Source: Vampirovibrionales bacterium (GTDB lineage: Bacteria; Cyanobacteriota; Vampirovibrionia; Vampirovibrionales; Vampirovibrionaceae). From it: a stretch of DNA of 64,000 bases. The notes under the pieces were generated by a model. That model saw only the letters and a program-made list of their open reading frames with translations. It had not been told where the DNA came from and ran no database searches. The translations under genes and the position numbers were made by a program. Of the stretch, positions 14,023 to 21,899 are shown piece after piece (positions within the stretch are counted from its first letter, which is position 1; each line of letters starts with the position of its first letter). The DNA is taken from positions 124,001 through 188,000 of the forward strand of contig JARXAD010000001.1 of NCBI GenBank assembly GCA_029866025.1, written 5' to 3'.

Positions 14023-15408
14023 CTAAACGCCGCTCGTGCTCAGCATGGGGGATGTCTCGGGGATATAGAGATCTTGGGGTAGTTGTTTACCTGCGTCACA
14101 CCCGTAGTCTTTTAGTTTGCCAATTTGTCGTACCAGCCCTTGTTGCCCGTCCCATGCCGTGGCGGTTTGGTTGTACGCTTTGGTTAAGGTTTCAATAGCG
14201 CTGCCTACTTTGCCCAAGCGCTCGGCTACGGTGCACGCTTGGCTGTACAGCTTGGTTCCCATGGTCAAAATTTGCTGCGCATCCTTGGACAGAGCTTCCA
14301 TGCGCATGCTGTGATGCACCAAGCGCAGCATGGCCATCAGGTTCAAAGGCCCTGCTAGCATCACGCCTCGCTTCCAAGCATCCTGCATTAGTTCCGGGTC
14401 TTCTAACAAGGCCAACGAGAGCATACTCTCTTGGGGCACGTATAACACCACAAAATCGGCACTGCTTTCCAGGGTTTGTTGATACTCTTTGCTGCTCAAT
14501 AGTTTTGTCGCTTCTTTTAAGCTTTGAGCATAGCGCTGCTGGCGAGCTTTCCGCTGTTCTAGTGTCAGGCTATCTTCGGGTTCGGCCATCACATCCACCT
14601 GCAAGGCCTTGGCATCAATAAACACGTTGCGCCCGCCGGGCAATAAAATCCGAACATCGGGGCGCTTTTTGCCCCCTTCAAAGGCTTGCTGGGTCACAAA
14701 GCCCTCACCTTCAATGAGTCCTGAAGACTCTAACAGCCGAACCAGCTGCAGTTCGCCCCAATCGCCGCGGCCTTTATTACTGCTCAGGGCTCCTGCTACG
14801 CGTTTTAGTTCTTGGCGCACATCCCCAATCAGTGCCGTTTGGCTATTGTGGGTTTTATCCAGCTCCAACACGTTTTTTTGGTACTGGTGCAAGGTTTCTG
14901 CCAAGGGCTGAACCAGTTGCCCCATATGGGTTGTAATTTGCAAGGTCACTTGCTCTTTAAACTGAGCTTGTTGTTCTTTAAACTCCCGGTCTGCCTTGGT
15001 TTCCAACGATTGCTTGAGGAGTTCCCCTTGCTGCAGCACAAAGGCCTCCACTTGGGTTTGCCATTGGATCATGGCTGCTTGCTGTTGCTCTCGTACCAAG
15101 GCCAATTCGGTATCCAACGAGGCCTTTTCACTAAGAATGCTTTGATGCGTCTGTTGTAAGGTCTCTAGCCGATGTGAAAAATCATTCGCCTGACGTTGGG
15201 CTTCTTCCAGGCGAGATTCGGCAATGGCTTGAGCCGATTGCGCAGAATTAACCGCTTGCTGAAACGCTTGTTTCTCTTGTTGCCACTGGGTTTTTTCAGC
15301 ATCATGGGTCTTAGCTTTGGGAGAAACAACCCCTTGCCACAGGGCAATGGCCATCAGAGTTGCCGAGGCAATGGCTGCTAACAAGGCTGTCATCCATAGT
15401 TCTGTCAT
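14023..15408 (-). CDS. rmuC: RmuC-family DNA recombination protein
   Basis: A 461-residue protein. It begins with one membrane helix (residues 5-22, TALLAAIASATLMAIALW), then has a long coiled coil rich in Gln, Glu and Ala to about residue 190, then the RmuC core. The core shows KGRGDWGELQLVRLLE, the restriction-endonuclease-like strands with RPDVRILLPGGRNVFIDAKA, and FVVLYVPQESML. RmuC limits inversions at short inverted repeats and is thought to have a nuclease-like fold. The open frame extends to 15438, but the ATG at 15408 follows GGGGGAAG at good spacing. It stands alone, divergent from ftsE. Confidence 0.93.
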   Translation of the reverse strand: MTELWMTALLAAIASATLMAIALWQGVVSPKAKTHDAEKTQWQQEKQAFQQAVNSAQSAQAIAESRLEEAQRQANDFSHRLETLQQTHQSILSEKASLDTELALVREQQQAAMIQWQTQVEAFVLQQGELLKQSLETKADREFKEQQAQFKEQVTLQITTHMGQLVQPLAETLHQYQKNVLELDKTHNSQTALIGDVRQELKRVAGALSSNKGRGDWGELQLVRLLESSGLIEGEGFVTQQAFEGGKKRPDVRILLPGGRNVFIDAKALQVDVMAEPEDSLTLEQRKARQQRYAQSLKEATKLLSSKEYQQTLESSADFVVLYVPQESMLSLALLEDPELMQDAWKRGVMLAGPLNLMAMLRLVHHSMRMEALSKDAQQILTMGTKLYSQACTVAERLGKVGSAIETLTKAYNQTATAWDGQQGLVRQIGKLKDYGCDAGKQLPQDLYIPETSPMLSTSGV

Positions 15409-15576
15409 AAAAATCTTCCCCCAAAGCGGTGCATTCACCGCATGTTGCTAAAAATATTCCCCCAGCATACAGCGAGAAGAAGGCATTCGCCACGGGGCAC
15501 CTACCCTTGAGCGCCCATTGAACCAGGGCCCCGATGCACCTAAACTAAAGGGGATTTGGTAGGGACTGTTCGGCTT

Positions 15577-16251
15577 ATGATTCGTTTTCTCAACGTCACC
15601 CAAAAATACGGCAACGTTACCGCCCTGCGCGATGTGAGCTTTGACATTGACGTGGGCGAGTTTGTGTTCTTCGTGGGCCCCTCCGGTGCCGGAAAATCCA
15701 CCCTCCTCAAGCTTATTTACCGTGAAGAAATCGTCACCAGCGGCATGGTGCTGGTGGGCCGTGTGGATGCCTCTCAACTCAAAGCCAGCCAAGTGCCCCG
15801 TTTACGCCGCCGCATGGGCATTGTTTTCCAAGATTTTAAACTACTGCCCGGCCAAACCGCCTACGACAACGTGGCCTACGTGCTGCGAGCCTTGGGCGTG
15901 GCTCCATCAGAAATCCGTAAACGGGTACTGGGCGCCCTCAAAGTAGTAGGCCTCATCGATAAAGTCGACGCCACTCCCGAAGAACTGTCGGGCGGAGAAC
16001 AACAACGGGTGGGTATTGCCCGTGCCATCGTCAATGGTCCTTCTCTGGTGGTGGCCGATGAGCCGACAGGCAACTTGGATCCCGAAACGTCACTGGAAAT
16101 TATGTACCTGCTGGAACAAATTAACCAACGGGGTACCACCATTTTGGTGTGCACCCACAACCAAGCCATTGTGGATCACATGCGCAAGCGCGTGATTCGG
16201 TTGCAAAACGGCGAGCTGGTGCGAGATATCGCCAGCGGCGTGTACCATTAG
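15577..16251 (+). CDS. ftsE: Cell division ATP-binding protein FtsE
   Basis: This is a compact ABC ATPase of about 224 residues, the usual FtsE length. It begins MIRFLNVTQKYG and carries Walker A GPSGAGKST, signature LSGGEQQRV, Walker B VVADEPTGNLD and the switch His in CTHNQ. With FtsX it links cell-wall hydrolase activity to the division ring. The frame is open from a TTG at 15556 preceded closely by AAAGGGG; I prefer the ATG at 15577 because conserved FtsE sequence starts there. ftsX follows after 22 bases. Confidence 0.95.
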   Translation: MIRFLNVTQKYGNVTALRDVSFDIDVGEFVFFVGPSGAGKSTLLKLIYREEIVTSGMVLVGRVDASQLKASQVPRLRRRMGIVFQDFKLLPGQTAYDNVAYVLRALGVAPSEIRKRVLGALKVVGLIDKVDATPEELSGGEQQRVGIARAIVNGPSLVVADEPTGNLDPETSLEIMYLLEQINQRGTTILVCTHNQAIVDHMRKRVIRLQNGELVRDIASGVYH

Positions 16252-16273
16252 CCAGCGATAGAAGACAAGCCTC

Positions 16274-17203
16274 ATGACATCTCCTCAACATCCTTACTCT
16301 CAACAGCAAACCAGCGGTGTCTACCGAGAATCTTCCCCCCTAATGGACACGGTGGCCACCGAACTGCGCATTACCGCCCGTATCTTTCATGAAACCTGGG
16401 GTGGCATTGCCCGCAGCGGCTGGATGAACCTAATTATTGTGGTGACCATGGCCGCCATTCTCAGCATTTTTGGGGTGCTGACCGCCTTTGTGGTGGAAAC
16501 CCAACTGCTGTTTGATCATATTGGCACCGGCTTTGAAATTTCTGCCTACCTCAAGCCCGGCACCGACCCGGTGGCCGCCCAGGCCACCATCATGCGCATG
16601 CCCCATGTGGAAAAATCGCAACTCATTCCCAAAGAGAAGGCGTGGGAAGAGATGCGCACCTCGCTGGATATTCGCGGCATGGACAACCCACTCCCCGACG
16701 CCATTCACGTGCAGGCTGATGATCCCGTGAGTATTTCGGCCCTCTCTGCCGAGCTGCAACGCCTAAACGGTGTGGATGAAGTGTATGTGGCCAAGGATTT
16801 GTTGAGTAAGGTGCGCGACACCTCGCGTCTCGTCTCTTTTATTGGCATTATTGTGGCCCTGTTTATGGGCGCTATGACCCTCTTTGTCATTAGCAACACC
16901 ATTCATTTGCTGATTGAAGGCCGCAGCCGCGAGATAGAAATTTTACGCATGATGGGCGTGGGCAACTGGTTTATTCGCCTGCCGCTGTTGTTGCAAGGCG
17001 GCTTGTACGGGCTAGCGGGGGCCGTCATTGCCTACATCCCCCTTAATGTGGCTGTGTTTTACCTGCAAGAGTTGTTTGCCCGCATGCAGTTTTCCACCAG
17101 TGGGTACAGCGTCAAGGTGGTGTTTATCGTTTTGCTGCTCATGGGCGTCCTCGTCGGTGCCGGTGGTGCGCTGGTGTCTATTCGTAAATATTTACGGGTA
17201 TAG
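16274..17203 (+). CDS. ftsX: Cell division protein FtsX
   Basis: This 309-residue permease-like protein has the FtsX topology. A cytoplasmic N-terminus is followed by TM1 (about residues 52-76), then an extracellular domain of about 100 residues with the SAYLKPGTD and VEKSQLIPKEKAWEEM segments. Three further helices start near residues 190, 230 and 280. It carries the FtsX-type loop EGRSREIEILRMMG. The gene is paired with ftsE, is probably cotranscribed with it, and ends 7 bases before the convergent protease gene. It should transmit FtsE ATPase cycles to periplasmic wall hydrolases. Confidence 0.95.
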   Translation: MTSPQHPYSQQQTSGVYRESSPLMDTVATELRITARIFHETWGGIARSGWMNLIIVVTMAAILSIFGVLTAFVVETQLLFDHIGTGFEISAYLKPGTDPVAAQATIMRMPHVEKSQLIPKEKAWEEMRTSLDIRGMDNPLPDAIHVQADDPVSISALSAELQRLNGVDEVYVAKDLLSKVRDTSRLVSFIGIIVALFMGAMTLFVISNTIHLLIEGRSREIEILRMMGVGNWFIRLPLLLQGGLYGLAGAVIAYIPLNVAVFYLQELFARMQFSTSGYSVKVVFIVLLLMGVLVGAGGALVSIRKYLRV

Positions 17204-17210
17204 GTACTCG

Positions 17211-18773
17211 TCAAGGCTCCGTGTATTTTTTAAGGTAATCAGGGCTATTTGGTATTGTTTTAGCTTCTTCTGTTGTAACAGGAGAAGCAAGAAAGCGAGG
17301 GCTAGTGGGCTCAGTCGCTGCTTTCGCTTTTTCTAACAAGGCTACATATTCCCAATACGGCTTAAAGTCCCTAACAATCGATTTTTTAATCGATTCTGAC
17401 ACCGTGATGCGAAGAGATTTTTCATCCCCCTCAGTTCCAATAACTAACTCCAAGGGTAGAGCTGTCTCAAAGCACTTTGAATCAAATTCATAAACTCCAA
17501 TATAAGATTTGTCAATTAATTCTTCATAGTAATAATTTGTAAAATTAGCATACACAGGGTTATAGATAGCCTTTCCTGTAGAGAAAGGTTCGCAGATAGA
17601 GACATTGTCTTTAGAGTGAAGCGTCATTTGTAGAAAATCTTTTTTTACTTCATGCTTCCCCATCAAAAAAGGAACAGCCATTAGGGGAGCTCCTGCACCC
17701 ATTGAAGCTGCTGTTAGCCCCGCAGCACCTATAAATGAAATCGTATTAAAGATCATGCTTCCTGTTGTAAGTTTGGGATTAGGGATAGCAGATATTAGCA
17801 CCACTGGCTTTGTATACTGATAAAATTTAATGACATTTTTAGAAGCAAGCTCATCATCAGAAAGAGAAAACCCTTTCTTTTCGGCGCGTTTTTTACGATT
17901 CTTTAATAATCGCTCCTCTGAAATTAACAGTTGTTTATAACCTAACGGCGGGGTTTTAATATCAATCGAGAAATAGGATGAATCGATGTGGTAAGGCAAA
18001 ATACTTTTGGGAAGAGAAGCGCCTCCTTCTTGTAGGAACTTGTTAATAGGAAATGATATTCTGGAAATGTCTGGTAGTAATTCCGAGGAAGGTTTTTTCA
18101 TCAGGGGTAAAGCCAACTGAGCTTCTTGTATTAATGGTACGGCCTTGCCTATAGATACAGCACTGGGTACACCAGAGCCTGTATTATCTACAGGTGTAAA
18201 TGTATTTATCCCAATAACCTGGCCATCATAATTAAGAAGGGGGCCTCCAGAATTTCCCGGATTAATTCGAGCATCATGTCGGATAATATTATTTTCATAT
18301 TTGCCAGCCACCCCTTCAGTTAAGGTTTTTTCAAGGGTTTCCCATTCCAAAGGACTGCCTATAGCAATTATCTTTTCTCCAACAACAACTAATTCATCCC
18401 CAGCGGAAGGTGTAAACAAGGGTAAAACAGGCTTGCTCTTAACATTATCAAGATTGACGTAAATAATTGCTACATCTGCATCACGATCATTTTTAACAAC
18501 AACCCCTTTAACAATCTGATCTTGACCAAAACGGACTCGAATATCCCCTGAAATTTCGTTCACCACATGGCTATTGGTAACAATCAACCCTTTTTCATCC
18601 ACTAAAAAGCCACTGCCATGCCCTACAGAGCTTACAATGGTCACAACACCTTCTTTTACCGTTTGGTAAACTTCACCACTTTTGGAAATCTCTCGGCTTT
18701 GCGCCGGAAGCGAGGTAAAAACTAGCAAACCGATTAAACTAAGTGCCACCACCTTAAAGTGTATTTTTTTCAT
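17211..18773 (-). CDS. Secreted trypsin-like serine protease (HtrA-related) with novel C-terminal region
   Basis: The 520-residue protein starts with a signal peptide (hydrophobic residues 8-22, cleavage near PAQS). A chymotrypsin-fold protease domain follows with the complete triad: His69 (TNSHVV), Asp100 (DADVAI) and Ser175 (GNSGGP). No PDZ domain is recognisable. After residue 200 there is about 300 residues of unrecognised sequence, including a glycine/alanine-rich hydrophobic patch near 345-385 that could insert in a membrane, and a charged RKKRAEKK loop. The gene is more AT-rich than ftsEX beside it. It is probably an extracytoplasmic protease. The absence of PDZ separates it from classical DegP/DegS. 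Confidence 0.85.
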   Translation of the reverse strand: MKKIHFKVVALSLIGLLVFTSLPAQSREISKSGEVYQTVKEGVVTIVSSVGHGSGFLVDEKGLIVTNSHVVNEISGDIRVRFGQDQIVKGVVVKNDRDADVAIIYVNLDNVKSKPVLPLFTPSAGDELVVVGEKIIAIGSPLEWETLEKTLTEGVAGKYENNIIRHDARINPGNSGGPLLNYDGQVIGINTFTPVDNTGSGVPSAVSIGKAVPLIQEAQLALPLMKKPSSELLPDISRISFPINKFLQEGGASLPKSILPYHIDSSYFSIDIKTPPLGYKQLLISEERLLKNRKKRAEKKGFSLSDDELASKNVIKFYQYTKPVVLISAIPNPKLTTGSMIFNTISFIGAAGLTAASMGAGAPLMAVPFLMGKHEVKKDFLQMTLHSKDNVSICEPFSTGKAIYNPVYANFTNYYYEELIDKSYIGVYEFDSKCFETALPLELVIGTEGDEKSLRITVSESIKKSIVRDFKPYWEYVALLEKAKAATEPTSPRFLASPVTTEEAKTIPNSPDYLKKYTEP

Positions 18774-18890
18774 ATCCCTGCCTTTACGTAGAAACCCTTA
18801 TCGAGACAGCGATTTCAACACAGAGAGACTATTAAAACAATAGTCTTGTTGAATTACCTGCGGCGGTTTCCGCCTTCCAAGAATGGCTTT

Positions 18891-18896
18891 TATAAT
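18891..18896 (+). promoter_or_regulatory. Consensus -10 box before the putative non-coding RNA
   Basis: A perfect TATAAT lies 4 bases before the closing stem of the structured RNA at 18901. That places transcription initiation within a base or two of the predicted 5' end. The -35 region is weak (TTCCGC at 18-base spacing). Confidence 0.5.
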
Positions 18897-18900
18897 TCAA

Positions 18901-19078
18901 TCTGGCGTAACCCCCCAGCTTGCTAGGTCGTAAAAGTTATTCGCTGTTCAACGGTCGCTTCAACTGGTAAGGTGTTATTATCCTGGCCGACTCAGGGGGT
19001 AGCACTGCAGGCACCCTGAACCATCGGTTTCAGTAGAAGCGTTGTCTGGTGCCCCACATAACTGGGTCATCCGCCAGA
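18901..19078 (+). ncRNA. Putative structured non-coding RNA, 6S-like size and shape
   Basis: This lies in a 484-base gap without a coding frame. TCTGGCG at 18901-18907 is perfectly complementary to CGCCAGA at 19072-19078 and closes a 178-base region. Just inside, CCCAG pairs with CTGGG. GGCACC pairs with GGTGCC, enclosing a CTGAACC/GGTTTCAG hairpin. A long rod closed at its ends, with a total near 180 bases and a TATAAT box immediately upstream, is what a 6S RNA would look like. I cannot match it to a 6S consensus base by base. Signal recognition particle RNA, tmRNA and RNase P RNA were considered and their core motifs are absent. Confidence 0.42.
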
Positions 19079-19238
19079 TTCACTCACATGTTTTGTGGCA
19101 AGGTCAGCGCTTAGGTTCATTTTTTGGCCCATCTTTTTTCCCCCACAATCAACAACTCCCTCATGCTACGCCCAGTTGAATGACTCAACACGACTGATAT
19201 TCCCAAAAGGAGAGACGATTACGCAAAAATTTAGTATG

Positions 19239-19256
19239 AAAACCCAGCTTGCTGGG
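19239..19256 (-). terminator. Intrinsic terminator of era
   Basis: The hairpin CCCAGC-AA-GCTGGG is followed by TTTT on the minus strand, 2 bases after the era stop codon. It is short but GC-rich and well placed. Confidence 0.7.
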
Positions 19257-19257
19257 G

Positions 19258-20187
19258 CTAAGCGGGTTCTACCGCCAGCCCCATGGATTTAAGAAACTCA
19301 GCATCGCGGCGCCAGTTGGCTTTCACGGCCACGTTTAGGTCCAAGTGGGCGCGGTGGCCCAACAAGGTTTCAATGTCTTTGCGGGCTTCCGTGCCAATTT
19401 GCTTAATCAACGTTGCCCCTTTGCCAATAATCATGCCTTTTTGCGACGCCTGATTGACGTAGAGTGTGGCGGTAATACGCGTCATGGCGGGGTCGGCCTC
19501 GTTGTAATCATCAATCACAATGGCCACACTGTGGGGCAGCTCTTCTTGGGTTAAGCGCATCACCTTTTCGCGAATAATCTCAGCACTCATTTCTCGCAGG
19601 CGTTGGTCCGTCAGGGCGTCTTCATCGTAATACGCAGGCCCCACGGGCAAATGCTTTAGCAGCAACGGCACAATCTCGTGGCATTCCTTCCCGGTGCGGG
19701 CAGAAATCAACAGCGTCTTGGATTTTTTGTAACCTTTCAGCAGGGCTTCATACGCTAGGCAGCGGGTGCCAAGCAATCCGGGGTGTTGCTTGAGCTGATC
19801 CGCCTTGTTAATGGCCAGCAAAATAAAAGCGTCTTTGTGGGCGGCTTTTTCCAGCACTTGGGTCACCACATACGCGTCGCCTTTGCCCGGAAGCTCGTTG
19901 CCGTTTACCACAATCACGTAGGCGTCGGCATCGGCAATGGCGGCTTGGCTTTCGTCTACCAGCAATTCGCCCAAGCTATCCAAGGGTTTAGAAAACCCCG
20001 GTGTGTCCATGAGTACCAATTGGCCTTCGTTGGGCAGGGTGATTACCCCCCGAATGCGGTGGCGGGTGGTTTGGGCCACTTGGCTGGTAATGGCAATTTT
20101 TTGCCCCACCAGGCGATTGAGCAAGGTGCTTTTGCCCACATTGGGGCGGCCCACCACACTGACAAAACCGGAACGAAACGCCATCAT
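19258..20187 (-). CDS. era: GTPase Era
   Basis: This 309-residue protein carries all Era motifs: G1 GRPNVGKST (residues 13-21), G3 DTPGFS (near 61), G4 NKAD (near 127) and G5 SARTG. A C-terminal KH domain follows, with GMIIGKGATLIKQIG near residues 245-259. Era binds 16S rRNA and is required for 30S maturation. The gene has its own terminator, and its start faces a perfect inverted repeat shared with the divergent glycosyltransferase gene. Confidence 0.97.
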   Translation of the reverse strand: MMAFRSGFVSVVGRPNVGKSTLLNRLVGQKIAITSQVAQTTRHRIRGVITLPNEGQLVLMDTPGFSKPLDSLGELLVDESQAAIADADAYVIVVNGNELPGKGDAYVVTQVLEKAAHKDAFILLAINKADQLKQHPGLLGTRCLAYEALLKGYKKSKTLLISARTGKECHEIVPLLLKHLPVGPAYYDEDALTDQRLREMSAEIIREKVMRLTQEELPHSVAIVIDDYNEADPAMTRITATLYVNQASQKGMIIGKGATLIKQIGTEARKDIETLLGHRAHLDLNVAVKANWRRDAEFLKSMGLAVEPA

Positions 20188-20219
20188 AAAACCTGCTTCT
20201 AATTAAGGAAAATCATCTT

Positions 20220-20257
20220 GCCCCTTAGGGTCACGGCCCTATGGTACCCTAAGGGGC
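20220..20257. repeat. Perfect 12-bp inverted repeat between era and the glycosyltransferase gene
   Basis: GCCCCTTAGGGT (20220-20231) and ACCCTAAGGGGC (20246-20257) are exact reverse complements around 14 bases. The element lies between two divergent starts (20187 and 20286). It is not followed by a long T-tract on either strand, so it is a weak terminator candidate; a regulatory hairpin or operator is possible. Confidence 0.6.
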
Positions 20258-20285
20258 GTTGTTTCCGTAGAGACTCCCCCCACCC

Positions 20286-21767
20286 ATGATCCATTCCGAT
20301 TTTTCTCGTCGCTTAGCATCCTTACCCTTATGGCAAGTTGGGCTAGCACTATTGCTGGTGTGCGTGGTTACCATGGAATGGTTTTACGCGCCGGGGGGGC
20401 ATTTTCACAACCGCTTGCAGCGCGAACTGTTTGTGTGGCCTTTGGCACTGCTGTTGATGGCTGGCTATGTGTTACTACTCAACTATTTCCCAACGGATCG
20501 CCCCCTGACTCCTATCGAAAAAGCCGTGGTCGTGGTGGGCGGCATTCTTATCACAACCATTGCGGCTGTTACCGTGCCTTTTCATTCCACCGATGTGTAC
20601 GGCTACATCAATCGAGGCTGGCAGCAAGTGGCTTACGGCACCAACCCCTATGTGACGGTGATTAAAGCCTTGCCCGGGTGGAAGCAAGACGCCATGTTGA
20701 CCAACCACTGGATTAGCAACCCGTGCCCCTATGGGTTTGCCTTTGCCTTGGCCGCCAAGCAACTGGTGGCGTGGGGTGGGGGAGTGCTTAGTGACACATT
20801 GGCGCTGTTTAAACTCACCAATGCCCTCGTTCACATAGGTTTGGGGCTGCTGTTGGCGTGGGTGGCTTCTAAAACTCAGGTAAACAATCCCACAGCCCCG
20901 TGGAAAGCCTTTGCCGAATGGACCTTTCACCCGTTGTTGCTGGTTCATCACTTGGCCAATGGCCACAACGATGTGTGGATGGGGGCCTTGTTGGCAGGGG
21001 CTGTAGCGTTAAGCTTAAGTGTGCAGAAGCGCGATGTGTGGGCGCTTTTTGCCATTACCTTAAGCGCACTAATGAAATACGCTACTGTATTGGTATGGCC
21101 GTTGTGGGCGGTGTGGCTGGTGGCGCAGCGTCGGTGGATGACGCTGCTGTTTGGGGTGTTGGGATCGGCAGCGACGGTGTGGTTGTTGGGGCTGCCCTAT
21201 TGGCACGGAATGTTGACTCAAGCGCCTCTGAACCAAATTGTGGACAATGCCACCCTCACCCATAGCTCGGTGCATAGCTTGGTGTATTACGCCTTTCGTA
21301 CCGTTGCCAAGCTTATGGGCCACGAGTGGATTACGCTAGCGCCCTTGGTCTTTAGTTTGGTTAAGGTGGGGTTGATGGCATTGTTGGGCATGACTGTCCT
21401 ATGGTCTGCCCAACGTGTGTGGAAACATTACCGCATTACTCAAGAATCCCATCAAGAACCACTCTCACCCACGGCATTACTCACCACTGTGTGGGAGCCT
21501 ATGTTAACGGTGCTGTGTGTGGGGGTAGGAATCGTTAGCTTAAAGTTTTACCCGTGGTATGTGGGCATGGTGTTGCCATCGGTGCTCATGTTGGCCCAGC
21601 AATCGTTGCTACGGCGGGCGGTAATGGCGGTGGCGGTGGTACAAGTACTGAGCATTACCATTTTAGGCCAAGCTCGCATGGCCGATTGTATCGTGCTACT
21701 CCTGCTACCACTGCTGTGGGTCCTCTGGAGTCATCGCTGCGCTCAGAATCAAACGGCGACTTCTTAA
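20286..21767 (+). CDS. Polytopic membrane glycosyltransferase, GT-C type (MptB/GT87-like)
   Basis: A 493-residue protein with about 11-12 hydrophobic helices. The first extracytoplasmic loop after TM3 has DVYGYINRGWQQVAYGTNPY, the pattern D-x-Y-x-Y...G-x-NPY seen in polyprenol-phosphate-mannose-dependent transferases of the MptB/GT87 group. The acidic residue there is the likely catalytic base. HHLANGHNDVWMGAL later in the chain matches the conserved GHNE/D-type segment of the same group. The donor is probably a polyprenyl-phosphate sugar and the acceptor a surface glycan; neither can be read from sequence. The TPR gene downstream may be in the same transcript. Confidence 0.75.
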   Translation: MIHSDFSRRLASLPLWQVGLALLLVCVVTMEWFYAPGGHFHNRLQRELFVWPLALLLMAGYVLLLNYFPTDRPLTPIEKAVVVVGGILITTIAAVTVPFHSTDVYGYINRGWQQVAYGTNPYVTVIKALPGWKQDAMLTNHWISNPCPYGFAFALAAKQLVAWGGGVLSDTLALFKLTNALVHIGLGLLLAWVASKTQVNNPTAPWKAFAEWTFHPLLLVHHLANGHNDVWMGALLAGAVALSLSVQKRDVWALFAITLSALMKYATVLVWPLWAVWLVAQRRWMTLLFGVLGSAATVWLLGLPYWHGMLTQAPLNQIVDNATLTHSSVHSLVYYAFRTVAKLMGHEWITLAPLVFSLVKVGLMALLGMTVLWSAQRVWKHYRITQESHQEPLSPTALLTTVWEPMLTVLCVGVGIVSLKFYPWYVGMVLPSVLMLAQQSLLRRAVMAVAVVQVLSITILGQARMADCIVLLLLPLLWVLWSHRCAQNQTATS

Positions 21768-21899
21768 ACATAACGTTTTGTTACAAAAACAAGCGTTTGG
21801 GCAATTCGCCATTAACCTATCTCTCGGGCCCTCCGATACCTTAACGGTGTGCGCCATCCATGAATTGATCGGCTTCATTTATTCAGAGAGACGTGATTT

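Noticed and set aside
18774..19257. Signal recognition particle RNA, tmRNA or RNase P RNA in the protease-era gap
   Set aside because: The diagnostic motifs of these RNAs (the SRP GGAAG-type loop, tmRNA tag frame and T arm, RNase P core) were not found; only a 6S-like closed rod is supported.
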